Positions 44,645-54,916 of a stretch of DNA of 64,000 nt are shown here, piece after piece. The DNA is from Gynuella sunshinyii YC6258 (GTDB lineage Bacteria > Pseudomonadota > Gammaproteobacteria > Pseudomonadales > Natronospirillaceae), in the NCBI RefSeq assembly GCF_000940805.1, contig NZ_CP007142.1, forward strand, positions 1,402,593 through 1,466,592. The letters run 5' to 3'. The notes under the pieces were generated by a model. That model saw only the letters and a list, made by a program, of their open reading frames with translations. It did not search any database and was not told the DNA's origin. A program made the translations under genes and the position numbers. Position 1 is the stretch's first letter, and each line of letters starts with the position of its first letter.

Positions 44645-46720
44645 ATGGACAGAGACTTTCATTACTATGGCACGTATTTGGCCGCCTGGACAGCAGGGTA
44701 CAATAACAAACAAGCCAGAGCCATTGCGACCTCTGCTCAATACATTGACGACTGTACTGAAAAAGCAACCTATACGACCAACGCTTTTAAGATCAATCAG
44801 CAGGATGAATATATTTTCAGATCAAATGAAACCAATAAGGTCTTCAGACCAATGGTGACTTCTGTATATGGAATGACCAGTTGGGCACCAACCTCTAACT
44901 ATGATGAAACCCGACAGATTTGGGAGCCATTTCACTTTTTGCCAGGCAATTATCCGCACCAACAGTCAATGGGCGAAGGCCTGGAATTGAGGAATCCGGG
45001 TTATATTAATTCTTCAATGGAAGAATCCCAAAAAGACATCAGAGTGGACTGTGATACCGGTGACGGTCTGTTGACCAGACCAAATAGCGATGCTGCACAG
45101 AATATGGTGAATGAGACCCGAAAAATTGTCTCTCAATGCACCGATAAAAATACCGATGACAGTCAAAAATCCGCTCTTAATCTTATTGGTTGCTGTATGC
45201 ATGTATTTGCGGATACGTATGCTCATCAGGACTTTGCCGGCACGTTTTCAACACGCTTGAACGGTGTGTACAACTCAATCGGCAGCGATCCCGGAAAGTT
45301 CACAATATATGGTGAGTGGAAAGATGACGAGTGGTACCCCAAAGAAAACACTTATCGGGACATTGTCTGGCCAAAAGACGTGGTGAGTTGGGATCCACTG
45401 ACGGTTTATTCGACGGTTAACAGCAGTTACACCTCTCTGGGGCATGGTCAGATGGGGCATATCCCGGATGTGTCTACTGTTGCTTTTAAGTATCGACCGG
45501 ATTGGCAGATCAGAACGGCGGAAGAGATTACCCGTAATAATCCGACAACCTATCTGCAGGCATTTAAAAAAATGGTTATTGCTCTGTATTGTATTAAAAA
45601 CAGCGCTGAATTTAGCTGGAGCCTGGACATCTCAGACAATAATGGCAGGCAACAAAGTCTTAACAGAATTCTGGATGTTGTCAAAAATCTCATTGCTCCT
45701 TCGATAAAAGACCGAAATGATACGCTTGCCTACGATAAGGGACTTTGTATTGAAGGTAGTACCTGGTTTCTAACGTCTGAACAACGATGGGGCGAACGAC
45801 TGGCAGAGCTTTGCAATACTGAAAATGATCAGTATCGCGATGTGCCAGGATATAACAAAGCGAAAGAGGGATGGGCGAGTAAGTTACGATCGGACTATAA
45901 AAAAGGTGGATATAATGAAAACCAGCCAATGGAAAAAGGCACTTTGATCAAGTATGACTTTGTCAACTGGAACATTGCCGCCAAGGCACTATTCAGAATC
46001 AATTACCTGTTTTTAAGATATCAGCAGGAAGGCAGGGTGCGTATTTGCCGTAACCGGTCATTATCAAAGTCGATGAACCCCGCTTTTAATCTGGTCAATG
46101 AGTTGGATGAGCTGTATCTCAATGATTCTGAAAAAATAATCAATGCCAGGGTACTGAGTGCTATGAATTCAGACCAGGTAGATATGGCGCTCCGACCGGT
46201 TCAGCAGGTTGATTACACCGAGACGGCTATTAAATATGGCGATCTGATCACTCTGAAAATAAACGACTGTTACGTGACTAATTCCAATACGGTGGTAAAT
46301 GATAGCGTCAACTATTATTACCCAAGACTGACCACCGATGTCAGCTATGCTCAGGCTTATGTTATCTATTCTGCCAGTAACGATGGGGCAAAACCAGGTA
46401 CAGCCATTAAGCATGGTGATGAAGTTGTCCTGCAAACGAAAGAGAATACAGTAGGTCCATACCTGAGTTTGAGTTATGCAAAACGGACCTTGCAAAATGC
46501 TTTCCCCGGGTTTGATCGTTATCGCGGCTCAGACGAAGGAAAATGGAAAATAGCAATTGTTGGTGAGAATAACGAGCAGCTTTATACCAAAAAGCAGGTT
46601 ACTTTTCAGAGTTTGAAAGATTCGGCTGCAAAACTGGCGAATGATGGTACAACCTGTTTAAAGTTTGATACCCAGGCAGGCCACTTCACTGTGAACCTTT
46701 ATATGATGAAAGATTCATAG
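44645..46720 (+). CDS. DUF6765-like protein, possible zinc-dependent phospholipase C-like fold, with extra C-terminal domain
   Basis: This 691-residue protein has no signal peptide. The N-terminal part begins MDRDFHYYGTYLAAWTAGY and continues AIATSAQYIDDCTEKAT, the pattern of DUF6765 proteins. The block CCMHVFADTYAHQDFAG (His186, Asp190, His194, Asp196) and LGHGQMGHIPD suggest a metal site like that of zinc-dependent phospholipase C/P1 nuclease helical folds. From about residue 525 a separate beta-rich domain with repeated GDLITLKI / GDEVVLQT strands resembles a beta-trefoil. The ATG has a GGGAGAGA site. Function is unknown; a lipid- or nucleic-acid-cleaving effector is possible but is inference. 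Confidence 0.72.
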   Translation: MDRDFHYYGTYLAAWTAGYNNKQARAIATSAQYIDDCTEKATYTTNAFKINQQDEYIFRSNETNKVFRPMVTSVYGMTSWAPTSNYDETRQIWEPFHFLPGNYPHQQSMGEGLELRNPGYINSSMEESQKDIRVDCDTGDGLLTRPNSDAAQNMVNETRKIVSQCTDKNTDDSQKSALNLIGCCMHVFADTYAHQDFAGTFSTRLNGVYNSIGSDPGKFTIYGEWKDDEWYPKENTYRDIVWPKDVVSWDPLTVYSTVNSSYTSLGHGQMGHIPDVSTVAFKYRPDWQIRTAEEITRNNPTTYLQAFKKMVIALYCIKNSAEFSWSLDISDNNGRQQSLNRILDVVKNLIAPSIKDRNDTLAYDKGLCIEGSTWFLTSEQRWGERLAELCNTENDQYRDVPGYNKAKEGWASKLRSDYKKGGYNENQPMEKGTLIKYDFVNWNIAAKALFRINYLFLRYQQEGRVRICRNRSLSKSMNPAFNLVNELDELYLNDSEKIINARVLSAMNSDQVDMALRPVQQVDYTETAIKYGDLITLKINDCYVTNSNTVVNDSVNYYYPRLTTDVSYAQAYVIYSASNDGAKPGTAIKHGDEVVLQTKENTVGPYLSLSYAKRTLQNAFPGFDRYRGSDEGKWKIAIVGENNEQLYTKKQVTFQSLKDSAAKLANDGTTCLKFDTQAGHFTVNLYMMKDS

Positions 46721-46728
46721 TAGCGAAC

Positions 46729-46776
46729 CTGCCATGAACCCGAATCCGTCACCAAAGATCGGATGGATTCATGGCA
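46729..46776. terminator. Large hairpin between convergent DUF6765-like and dppF genes
   Basis: CTGCCATGAA (46729-46738) and TTCATGGCAG (46767-46776) form a 10-bp stem, extended inside by ATCCG/CGGAT (46744-46748 / 46760-46764). It is 9 bases past the DUF6765-like stop and 18 from the dppF end, so it probably acts as a bidirectional terminator. Confidence 0.6.
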
Positions 46777-46793
46777 GAAAATTAAAGTGCGGA

Positions 46794-47768
46794 TTAAATC
46801 CGTCCTTCCTCTACGGCATGACAAGCGATTTGACTCTGATCATGCATGATCAGCTCAGGCACTTTGGTCTTACAGGTTTCATTAGCATACTGACAGCGGC
46901 CATGAAAGCTGCATCCCGATGGCGGATTCAATGGTGACGGCAATTCTCCGCTCAGACGAATCCGTTCGATACGGTGCTCTTTTTTGATCCTTGGCGTTGA
47001 GGACAGCAGTGCCCGGGTATAGGGATGTCTCGGGTTGGCGAAAATGTCCTGCTTACTGCCATACTCCACTACCTTGCCCAGATACATCACCATAACCGTA
47101 TCAGCAATGTGTTCAACGATGGACAGGTCATGACTGATAAACACATAGGCCAGATTCAACTCCTGTTGCAGATCCATCATCAGATTTAACACCTGAGCCT
47201 GAACCGACACATCCAATGCCGAAACCGGTTCATCGGCGATCACAATCTGCGGATTCATCATGAGACCACGGGCTATCGCAATACGCTGGCGCTGACCGCC
47301 GGAAAACATATGTGGATAGCGATTGTAATGTTCCGGTCGCAGCCCCACTTTTTGCAGCATATCCAGTGCTCGTGTTCTCCGGTCCGCCTTGCTCATGTCG
47401 GTATTGATGATCAAGGGCTCTTCCAGAATATAGCCGATCTTTTTCCGGGGATTGAGCGAGCCATAGGGGTTTTGAAAGATGATCTGAATTTTCTGACGAC
47501 GTTCTTTGGCCGCAGTTTTGTCGACACTTTCCAGCAGGTTTTTGCCATCGAATTCCAGAGCCCCGGCAGTGGGAGTTTCGATTGAGGTCAGCAATTTTGC
47601 CAGGGTTGATTTACCGCAGCCGGATTCGCCAACGACCGCAAGTGTCTTTCCTGCCTGGAGGTCAAAACTGACACCATCCAGCGCTTTGACGACAGCTTTG
47701 GGCTTCATAAAACCCTGATCAACCTCATAGTGTTTTTTGAGTGCCTCGGCACGCATTACGGTGGTCAT
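46794..47768 (-). CDS. dppF: DppF, dipeptide ABC transporter ATPase
   Basis: This is a 324-residue ABC ATPase for dipeptide/oligopeptide import. Walker A is GESGCGKST, the Q-loop [13 protein letters not shown], the signature [15 protein letters not shown], Walker [13 protein letters not shown] and the switch His in FISHDLS. The C-terminal oligopeptide/dipeptide extension has [15 protein letters not shown] with conserved cysteines. The ATG at 47768 overlaps the dppD stop by four bases (ATGA). It pairs with DppD to energise the DppBC permease. Confidence 0.93.
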   Translation of the reverse strand: MTTVMRAEALKKHYEVDQGFMKPKAVVKALDGVSFDLQAGKTLAVVGESGCGKSTLAKLLTSIETPTAGALEFDGKNLLESVDKTAAKERRQKIQIIFQNPYGSLNPRKKIGYILEEPLIINTDMSKADRRTRALDMLQKVGLRPEHYNRYPHMFSGGQRQRIAIARGLMMNPQIVIADEPVSALDVSVQAQVLNLMMDLQQELNLAYVFISHDLSIVEHIADTVMVMYLGKVVEYGSKQDIFANPRHPYTRALLSSTPRIKKEHRIERIRLSGELPSPLNPPSGCSFHGRCQYANETCKTKVPELIMHDQSQIACHAVEEGRI

Positions 47769-48733
47769 ACAGCAGACCCTCCCGGATAAAAACATTTCAC
47801 TTGATGGTCATCAGAACCGGTCATGGCCGGCTCCTGCTGCCGGCATTGATCGGTGGCATGACGACAGCGTGGATTTAACAGGCACCCCTGAGGACGGTCA
47901 TGAGCACCCGGTACTACGCCCGGCAGCGCCCGTAAACGCTTCTCGCCCAGCGATGACTCTGGTAACGAATCAAGCAGTGCCTGGGTGTAGGGGTGACGTG
48001 GATTTCTGAAGATCTGTTCCGCTGTCGCCAGTTCGACGATTTGTCCGGCATACATGACGGCGACGCGATCTGCGGCTTCAGCGACCAGCGCCAGATCATG
48101 AGTGATCAGAATCAGCCCCATGTTCTTTTCCCGCTGCAGCTCCAGCAATAGATCAATAATCTGTGCCTGAATGGTGACATCCAGAGCGGTGGTCGGCTCA
48201 TCCGCAATCAACAGTTTTGGATCACAGGCAATTGCCATGGCAATCATAACCCGCTGGCTCATACCACCGGATAACTGGTGCGGATAAGCCTTCATTCGGC
48301 TTTCCGGTGCCGGTATGCCGACCTGACGCAGCAGGCTGATGGCTTTTTCCCGTCGTTCTTTGCGGGAACCACCCTGATGAATTTTCAACGTCTCAGTGAT
48401 TTGATCACCAACCGTGAAACAGGGGTTGAGGCTGGACATCGGCTCCTGAAAAATCATAGCTATTTCATCGCCGGTAATTTTTCTGCGTTGTTTTTCGCTG
48501 ATGGTCAGCAGATCGATACCGGCAAATTTCAGTTCGGTGGCGGAAACCCGGCCGGGAAAATCGATTAACCCCATAGTGGCCAGAGAACTGACACTTTTAC
48601 CACTGCCGGACTCACCGACAATGCCGAGTACCTCACCGGCTTCAATATTAAAACTGATATGATCCACCGCCCGAAACGGTGTCTCGTGGGATCCGAATTC
48701 GACGGCCAGATCCCTGACTGTTAGTAGACTCAC
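47765..48733 (-). CDS. dppD: DppD, dipeptide ABC transporter ATPase
   Basis: This is a 322-residue ABC ATPase, partner of DppF. Motifs are Walker [11 protein letters not shown]-loop [12 protein letters not shown], signature [16 protein letters not shown], Walker [13 protein letters not shown] and ITHDLALV. The C-terminal peptide-transporter extension reads [15 protein letters not shown]. The GTG at 48733 (giving [13 protein letters not shown]) is the standard start for DppD. The open frame runs further upstream into dppC without homology. It is 13 bases after the dppC stop. Confidence 0.93.
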   Translation of the reverse strand: MSLLTVRDLAVEFGSHETPFRAVDHISFNIEAGEVLGIVGESGSGKSVSSLATMGLIDFPGRVSATELKFAGIDLLTISEKQRRKITGDEIAMIFQEPMSSLNPCFTVGDQITETLKIHQGGSRKERREKAISLLRQVGIPAPESRMKAYPHQLSGGMSQRVMIAMAIACDPKLLIADEPTTALDVTIQAQIIDLLLELQREKNMGLILITHDLALVAEAADRVAVMYAGQIVELATAEQIFRNPRHPYTQALLDSLPESSLGEKRLRALPGVVPGAHDRPQGCLLNPRCRHATDQCRQQEPAMTGSDDHQVKCFYPGGSAV

Positions 48734-48746
48734 GTTTGCTAAACCT

Positions 48747-49631
48747 TCATTGCTTGAGTTTGGGATCAAGGGCGTCACGCAGACCGTCACCCATCAGATT
48801 AAATGCCAATACCGTACTCAGGATCATCAGCCCCGGGAAGGTTACAACCCACCAGGCACTCTGGACGAACTGGCGTGCATCGGCCAGCATTGACCCCCAC
48901 TCTGGCAACGGTGGCTGGGCACCCAGTCCGACAAATCCGAGCGCGGCCATATCGAGAATGGCGTTGGAAAAGCCAAGAGTGGCCTGAACAATCAAGGGAG
49001 CCAGACAGTTTGGCAGGATATTGATGAACATCATCCGCAGAGCCCCGGCTCCGGCCACCCGGGATGAAATCACATAATCCTTGCTCATCTCGCTGATGGT
49101 GGACGCGCGGGTCAGGCGGATGTAATGGGGCATTGAGACGATGACAATGGCGATGCTGGCATTTACCAGACTTGGACCCAGTATTGCCACTACCGCGATA
49201 GCCAGCAACAGACTGGGAATCGATAGCATGATATCGGCTACCCGCATGATGAAGGTGTCGACGATACCGCGGAAATATCCTGCCAGCAGGCCAAGGATAA
49301 TACCAATGCACAAGGACAGGGTGACTACCAGGGCCCCCGCCAGCATGGACAGTCTGGAACCATGTATCAGGCGTGAGAGGATGTCACGTCCAATATCATC
49401 CGTGCCCAGAATAAACTTCCAGCTACCACCTTCGACCCAAACCGGCGGCAGTAGCAGTGAATCACGAAACTGTTCATGAGCAGCGTGGGGGCTGATCACA
49501 TTTGCAAACAACACCAGAAACAGAATAAACAGGATATACACAAAACCCAGCAGTGCGCCGCGGTTGGAACTGAAATATAACCAGAACTCCATCAGTGGGG
49601 ATGGCGGGCTCTGATTGGTTTGAACAGTCAT
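48747..49631 (-). CDS. dppC: DppC, dipeptide ABC transporter permease
   Basis: This is a 294-residue inner-membrane permease with about six helices. It has the [19 protein letters not shown] segment of DppC/OppC proteins and the EAA loop for ATPase contact, seen as [20 protein letters not shown]. It lies 11 bases after the dppB stop. It forms a heterodimer with DppB for dipeptide passage. Confidence 0.93.
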   Translation of the reverse strand: MTVQTNQSPPSPLMEFWLYFSSNRGALLGFVYILFILFLVLFANVISPHAAHEQFRDSLLLPPVWVEGGSWKFILGTDDIGRDILSRLIHGSRLSMLAGALVVTLSLCIGIILGLLAGYFRGIVDTFIMRVADIMLSIPSLLLAIAVVAILGPSLVNASIAIVIVSMPHYIRLTRASTISEMSKDYVISSRVAGAGALRMMFINILPNCLAPLIVQATLGFSNAILDMAALGFVGLGAQPPLPEWGSMLADARQFVQSAWWVVTFPGLMILSTVLAFNLMGDGLRDALDPKLKQ

Positions 49632-49642
49632 CAGAATACTCC

Positions 49643-50656
49643 TTAACCACGGGCATGACGGATGCGTGGATTGACAATCCCATACATCACATCAACCAAC
49701 AGGTTTATTGCAATAATAATCATGGCAACTATCAGAATGCCTCCCTGTACCACCTGATAGTCGCGGCGGTGGATGGATTCGAGCAGCCAGCGACCAACAC
49801 CCGGCCAGGCAAAAATAGACTCTGTCAGAATGGCACCTGACAATAAAATACCGACTTGCAGGCCAATGACAGTAATGACCGGAATCAAGGCATTGCGCAG
49901 CGCGTGTTTGGCAATCACCTTCCACCGACTCAGGCCTTTGGCCCGTGCAGTACGAATATAATCCTCTCCCAATACTTCCAGCATGGAGGAGCGCGTCATT
50001 CTGGCAATCACTGCCATGGGAATGGTTGCCAGTACAACGGATGGCAGAATCAGGTGCGACAACGCGGAGATAAAGGCGCCCTCCTCATCGGACAGGAGTG
50101 AGTCTATGAGCATAAAGCCGGTATTCTCATCTATCCACATGGTGGCAGCTATCCGCCCGGATACCGGCGTCCAGCCCAAAGTGACGGAGAACAGGATAAT
50201 CAGTAACAGTCCCCACCAGAAAATGGGCATCGAATATCCGGCCAGAGATACCGTCATGACACTGTGATCAAACACCGATCCTCGTCGCACAGCAGCAATA
50301 ACGCCAAGGGGCAAACCGATCAGAATCGCTATGATAGAGGCGCAGAATGCCAGCTCCATAGTTGCGGGAAAAAGGGTAAAGAACTCACTAAGAACAGGCT
50401 CCCTGGTGACCAGAGACTTGCCGAAGTCACCCTGCAATACATTCTTGATATAGTGCAGGTACTGAACCGGCAACGGTTGATCCAGCCCCAGTTGAGCTTC
50501 CAGCTCGGCTCTGCGGGCATCGGTTACCCCGCGCTCTCCGGCCATCACGGTAATCGGGTCACCGGGGATCATGTGAATTAATGAAAATGTGAGCAGGGTT
50601 ATGCCGAAGAAGGTCGGAATGACCAGCATCAGACGACGAAATAAAAACACTAACAT
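49643..50656 (-). CDS. dppB: DppB, dipeptide ABC transporter permease
   Basis: This is a 337-residue inner-membrane permease. It begins MLVFLFRRLMLVIPTFFGI and has SLIHMIPGDPI, the classic start of DppB/OppB proteins. The EAA loop reads YIRTARAKGLSRWKVIAKHA, and about six helices are predicted. It is separated from dppA by 195 bases that contain the dppA terminator, so expression of dppBCDF may depend on partial read-through. Confidence 0.93.
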   Translation of the reverse strand: MLVFLFRRLMLVIPTFFGITLLTFSLIHMIPGDPITVMAGERGVTDARRAELEAQLGLDQPLPVQYLHYIKNVLQGDFGKSLVTREPVLSEFFTLFPATMELAFCASIIAILIGLPLGVIAAVRRGSVFDHSVMTVSLAGYSMPIFWWGLLLIILFSVTLGWTPVSGRIAATMWIDENTGFMLIDSLLSDEEGAFISALSHLILPSVVLATIPMAVIARMTRSSMLEVLGEDYIRTARAKGLSRWKVIAKHALRNALIPVITVIGLQVGILLSGAILTESIFAWPGVGRWLLESIHRRDYQVVQGGILIVAMIIIAINLLVDVMYGIVNPRIRHARG

Positions 50657-50806
50657 AGATTTACCAGTACATCAGTTGATTCAAAGTGTTCCACTTTTAT
50701 ACAAAGGTCATACTCAAAAAGGAACAAATAATGATGCTATCACGTTTGTAGTAATTGGAGAGCAGCATGAAATGGTTGGATGTGTGCCTCAAAACTTCTG
50801 TAACGC

Positions 50807-50836
50807 AAAAAAACCGGCCTTTCAGGCCGGTTTTAA
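50807..50836 (-). terminator. Intrinsic terminator between dppA and dppB
   Basis: AAACCGGCCT (50811-50820) and AGGCCGGTTT (50824-50833) form a perfect 10-bp stem with a 3-base loop. On the minus strand it is followed by seven T residues. It lies 18 bases past the dppA stop and would make dppA mRNA more abundant than the permease genes. Confidence 0.88.
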
Positions 50837-50851
50837 GTTGAAGGGGTTTGA

Positions 50852-52444
50852 TTATTTCAGGTCTACACCATAGAAAATATGCCCGCCAAGAGGGTCAATT
50901 TTGTAATCAACCACTTCCGGACGAACCGGCTCATATACCACTGAGTGTGCAATGGTTACCCATGGAGCCTCTTTTTTGAACATTAATTGAGCCTGTTCAT
51001 AGAGCTTGGTTCTTTCTGCAATATCAGAGGTTACCTGTGCAGCTTTCAGCAGCTTGTCGAAATCTTCATTGCAGAACCGGGCGCGGTTACTGCCACCGAC
51101 CGCATCACAGCTTAACAGTACATACAGGAAGTTATCCGGATCACCATTGTCACCAGTCCAGCCGAGCAGTGCAGTGTCATGCTCACCTTCTTTAGTGCGG
51201 GCCAGATACTCACCCCATTCATAGCTGACGATTTCGGCTTTAACGCCGATAGCCGCCCAGTCGGCCTGAATCAGCTCTGCCATACGGCGGGCATTTGGAT
51301 TGTAAGGACGCTGTACCGGCATTGCCCAGATGTTAGTAGAGAAACCTTTTGAATAGCCTGCTTCTGCCAGTAGTTGCTTGGCTTTTTCAGGGTTGTAATC
51401 ATAGTCCACAGTATCTTTGTTGTAGGACCAGATGGTCGGTGGAATCGGGTTTTTCGCAACGGTGCCGGCACCTTGGAAAACCGCATCCAGAATTGCCTGC
51501 TTGTTGATGGCGTAGTTCAGAGCCTGACGGACTTTACGGTCATCAAAGGGTTTTTTCTCAACATTGAACGCAAGGAAACCGATGTTTAAACCTTCCTGAG
51601 ACATCAGATTGATATTCTTGTCAGTACGCATTTTTTCCAGATCTGCCGGGTTCGGGAATGGCATCACCTGGCATTCGTTGGCTTGCATTTTGGCATAACG
51701 AACAGAGGCGTCAGGCGTGATTGAGAAGACCAGACGATCGATCGGTGCTTTTCCTCCCCAGTATTTGCTGAACGCTTTATAGCGGATCTGACTGTCCTTG
51801 CGGTAGTCGACAAATTCAAACGGACCGGTGCCGATGGGTTGATTATCAATAACTTCCGGTGTGCCGGCCTTCATCATTTCATCGGCGTATTCGGCGGACA
51901 TGATGGATGCGAAATCCATGGCGAGGTTGGCCATGAACGGGGCGCTGGGCTGATTCAGGGAGATGCTTACAGTGTAATCATCGATCTTTTTGATGTCTTT
52001 GATAGTTTCTGTCATCGACATACCATTCCAGTATTCATAACTGCCACCAGACACAGTGTGATAGGGGTGATCTTTCAGACGCTGACGGTTAAAGCTGAAC
52101 AGCACATCATCGGCATTGAAATCACGATGAGGCTTGAACTTTTTGTTGGAATGGAATTTAACCCCTTTTCTCAGCTTGAAGGTGTAGGTTGTGCCGTCAT
52201 CAGAAATGGTCCAGCTTTCAGCCAGTCCTGGAATAATTTTGGTATTGCCACGCTCAAACTCGACCAGTTTGTTAAAGATATTTTTTGACGTGGCATCAAA
52301 AGTGGTGCCTGCCGTGTAGAAGGCCGGGTTAAATCCCTCAGGACTGCCTTCTGAGCAATAAACCAGCGTTTTTGCAGCAGATGCATTGATGGTGACTGAC
52401 GATGCAAGCACAAAACCTGCAATCAGGGTCAGAGCTTTATTCAT
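50852..52444 (-). CDS. dppA: DppA, periplasmic dipeptide-binding protein
   Basis: This is a 530-residue family 5 solute-binding protein. A signal peptide (MNKALTLIAGFVLASSVTIN, then ASAAKT) precedes the mature sequence, which starts KTLVYCSEGSPEGFNPAF as in DppA. Other landmarks are FDATSKNIFNKLVEFERG, FKLRKGVKFHSN, IGTGPFEFVDY and the late GWTGDNGDPDNFLYVLLSCDA typical of dipeptide binders. The ATG at 52444 has an AAGGAG site. It is the first gene of dppABCDF and delivers dipeptides (in some species also haem) to the permease. Confidence 0.94.
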   Translation of the reverse strand: MNKALTLIAGFVLASSVTINASAAKTLVYCSEGSPEGFNPAFYTAGTTFDATSKNIFNKLVEFERGNTKIIPGLAESWTISDDGTTYTFKLRKGVKFHSNKKFKPHRDFNADDVLFSFNRQRLKDHPYHTVSGGSYEYWNGMSMTETIKDIKKIDDYTVSISLNQPSAPFMANLAMDFASIMSAEYADEMMKAGTPEVIDNQPIGTGPFEFVDYRKDSQIRYKAFSKYWGGKAPIDRLVFSITPDASVRYAKMQANECQVMPFPNPADLEKMRTDKNINLMSQEGLNIGFLAFNVEKKPFDDRKVRQALNYAINKQAILDAVFQGAGTVAKNPIPPTIWSYNKDTVDYDYNPEKAKQLLAEAGYSKGFSTNIWAMPVQRPYNPNARRMAELIQADWAAIGVKAEIVSYEWGEYLARTKEGEHDTALLGWTGDNGDPDNFLYVLLSCDAVGGSNRARFCNEDFDKLLKAAQVTSDIAERTKLYEQAQLMFKKEAPWVTIAHSVVYEPVRPEVVDYKIDPLGGHIFYGVDLK

Positions 52445-53248
52445 TATTATCTCCTTCATTGTCCTATTTTTACTGGACATGGTTGAAACATGTTAAGTAT
52501 TTCAGAGCGATATCATTTATTGGGCAACCGACCACGCCCTTATGGCCCTTGACGAATACTTTTATTCTATATAGAGCGAAAGTATTTTTGGCTCGGTAAA
52601 CAGAGCAATCAGCAGGCCAGGGTTATTTCTCAAATATTTGAGTAATCTGCACTATAACGGTGACAAAAATGCACCGCAACTGATGCTGTCAAGATACTTT
52701 TGTCAGCTGTAACAGGAATTTTGCCCAGACTGGCGATTTGATAATTCAAATAGACTGTTGTCTGAAAGCATGTATCGTGTTAACAAATAGTGCATGGTAG
52801 TTTTTTCTGGTGCGTCTTGGGTGTCGCTGGATATTAAAACCATTTGTTCGTGAGTTTTGCTGAAAATGAGTTTCCTGTCTGCATGAATGGGCAGATAGGT
52901 ACCCATGCCGGGTCAAGTCTGTTGAGCATGAATGTATGATCATTGGTTGTCAGCTAATGTGGAGGCTTAACCTTGGGGAACGTAGAAACTTTGCCGGGGG
53001 GTTCATCGTGATTTCCAAAACAGTTTGGGATGACCCTTTTACCAGCCGAATGAATCGTGCTCATAGTATGCAAATATGCAAAGTGATGGGTTTAAGTGGG
53101 TGATTGAATCCAGTGCTGACCGGAGTGTGATCATATTGGCTTAACAATTGCTGATTGCGCAACGGATAGAATCCGATGCGATAACAGACAGTTTATAATG
53201 GCAATTTTTCTGTACAATAGGGGCTATTTTAAATGACAGGAGAGATGA
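52445..53248. other. Intergenic region of 804 bases between dppA and aotP
   Basis: This divergent region has no convincing gene. Two overlapping minus-strand frames of 65-67 codons (52703-52943) lack a ribosome binding site and homology. Near dppA an inverted repeat ACATG/CATGT with a 7-base spacer (52477-52493) may be an operator. Upstream of aotP there are TATAAT (53194-53199) and TACAAT (53213-53218) hexamers but no good -35 partners. The length leaves room for a small RNA, which I cannot demonstrate. Confidence 0.45.
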
Positions 53249-54019
53249 ATGGGTCCAGATACCCCACAGTTATTGGCAACCAATATTCATAAAACCTTTG
53301 GTAGCCATGAAGTTTTAAAGGGGTTATCCCTGGAAGCCCATAAAGGGGATGTCATTTCATTGATCGGCTCCTCCGGTTCAGGCAAAAGCACCTTTCTGCG
53401 TTGTATAAATTTACTTGAGATTCCCACGATAGGTGAACTGACGGTTCATGGCGAAGAGATCCATTTTCGCGAGATCCGGGGTGAGAGAGTGCCGGTTAAC
53501 AGTCGTCAGGTACAGAGGATCAGGGCAAGGCTGGCGATGGTGTTTCAGAGCTTTAACCTTTGGTCTCACATGACTATCCTGGAGAATGTTATTGAAGCAC
53601 CGGTCCATGTTCTGGGTAAAAATAAGAAAGAAGCTATAGAGCAGGCAGAAGCATTACTGGATCGGGTTGGACTGCATGAACGTAAACACTATTATCCCGC
53701 GCATATGTCGGGTGGTCAGCAACAACGTGCTGCAATAGCCCGTGCGTTGGCAATGGATCCGGAGGTGATGTTGTTCGATGAACCTACCTCGGCACTCGAT
53801 CCGGAGCTGGTGGGAGAAGTGCTTAAGGTGATGCGCAGTCTGGCTGAAGAGGGAAGAACGATGATTGTTGTTACCCACGAAATGGATTTCGCCAGAGACG
53901 TTTCCAATCATGTGATGTTTCTGCATCAGGGAAAAATCGAAGAACAAGGCGCTCCTGCCAAAGTGTTTGATCATCCTGATTCAGAGAGAATGAGACAGTT
54001 TCTGGCCCCCAAATATTGA
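53249..54019 (+). CDS. aotP: AotP, arginine/ornithine ABC transporter ATPase
   Basis: This is a 256-residue polar amino acid ABC ATPase of the HisP/AotP group. Motifs are Walker [20 protein letters not shown]-like [15 protein letters not shown]-loop [18 protein letters not shown], signature [17 protein letters not shown], Walker [13 protein letters not shown] and VTHEMDFA. It has a good ribosome binding site (ACAGGAGAG). It is the first gene of a five-gene unit with aotJ, aotQ, aotM and astE; in Pseudomonas aotP lies at the end of the operon instead. Confidence 0.9.
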   Translation: MGPDTPQLLATNIHKTFGSHEVLKGLSLEAHKGDVISLIGSSGSGKSTFLRCINLLEIPTIGELTVHGEEIHFREIRGERVPVNSRQVQRIRARLAMVFQSFNLWSHMTILENVIEAPVHVLGKNKKEAIEQAEALLDRVGLHERKHYYPAHMSGGQQQRAAIARALAMDPEVMLFDEPTSALDPELVGEVLKVMRSLAEEGRTMIVVTHEMDFARDVSNHVMFLHQGKIEEQGAPAKVFDHPDSERMRQFLAPKY

Positions 54020-54065
54020 TATTGGATGGCTATTAATCCTGCTGTTGTCGTCATGCATTTTGAAT

Positions 54066-54106
54066 AAAAAGAAAAGGTCAGTCCCTATGAACTGGCGTCT
54101 TTTTTA
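54066..54106 (+). terminator. Possible attenuating hairpin between aotP and aotJ
   Basis: An imperfect stem built around GGTCAGT and ACTGGC is preceded by an A-rich run and followed by cttttttaa. It is within the 122-base gap before aotJ. Partial termination here would help set the high ratio of binding protein to other subunits; the pairing is imperfect. Confidence 0.35.
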
Positions 54107-54141
54107 ATGGTAAAAAAATAATCTACATTTGGAGTGAAGCC

Positions 54142-54894
54142 ATGAAGAAAATCCTGTTAACACTGTCCGCTTTGCTGGCAATGGCCAGTTACAGTCATGC
54201 TGAGGAGACAATCCGTATTGCAGTGGATGTTCCTTATGAACCTTTTGAATATAAGGCACCCGATGGCAGCCTGACAGGTTTTGAGATTGAACTGGGCAAT
54301 GCTGTTTGTGCTGAGATGAAAGTGAAATGTGAATGGGTAATTCAGGCATGGGATGGCATTATCCCGGGTCTGCTGGCCTATAAATATGATGCGATCCTGT
54401 CCTCCATGTCGATTACGCCTGAACGGGCTCAGAAAGTCGCGTTTACCAATGCTTACTACAATACTCCGACCGGTTGGTTTGCCAAGAAAGGCAGTCATTT
54501 TGACCCTAACGATAAGGTTGCGGTCAAAGGCAAGAAAATCGGTGCCCAGCGCGGAACCACTCAGGACGAATTTGCTACCGACAACCTGAAAGATGCCGAT
54601 GTCGTACGTTATGGAACTGCTGATGAACTGGTGATCGATCTTTACAACGGGCGTCTGGATGCCGTCATTCTGGATTATCCTGTGGGTGAAACCACGGTTC
54701 TGGGTGGTGATAAAGGATCTGAATATGAACTGATCGGCAAGCCTTTCCAGTTGGGTGAAGGTGTTGCCGTGGCATTGCGTCCTTCTGATAAGGAACTGGT
54801 AGAGAAGTTCAACAAGGCACTGGATGTTGTCAAAAACAACGGTGTTTATGATGAAATCCGGAAAAAATATTTCTCCTACGATATCAAAATTTAA
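54142..54894 (+). CDS. aotJ: AotJ, periplasmic arginine/ornithine-binding protein
   Basis: This is a 250-residue family 3 solute-binding protein with a signal peptide (MKKILLTLSALLAMASYSHA). The mature protein shows IRIAVDVPYEPFEYKAPDG, GFEIELGNAVCAEMKVKCEW with the paired cysteines typical of lysine/arginine/ornithine binders, ILSSMSITPERAQKVAFTN, and IGAQRGTTQDEF. The cationic amino acid preference is inferred from this pattern and from the astE neighbour. It has a GGAGTG ribosome binding site. Confidence 0.9.
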   Translation: MKKILLTLSALLAMASYSHAEETIRIAVDVPYEPFEYKAPDGSLTGFEIELGNAVCAEMKVKCEWVIQAWDGIIPGLLAYKYDAILSSMSITPERAQKVAFTNAYYNTPTGWFAKKGSHFDPNDKVAVKGKKIGAQRGTTQDEFATDNLKDADVVRYGTADELVIDLYNGRLDAVILDYPVGETTVLGGDKGSEYELIGKPFQLGEGVAVALRPSDKELVEKFNKALDVVKNNGVYDEIRKKYFSYDIKI

Positions 54895-54916
54895 GCACTG
54901 AGACGGACAGAGCGGT

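Noticed and set aside
52703-52943. Two overlapping minus-strand ORFs of 65-67 codons upstream of dppA
   Set aside because: They lack a ribosome binding site or recognisable homology, and the overlap in two frames is typical of chance ORFs.
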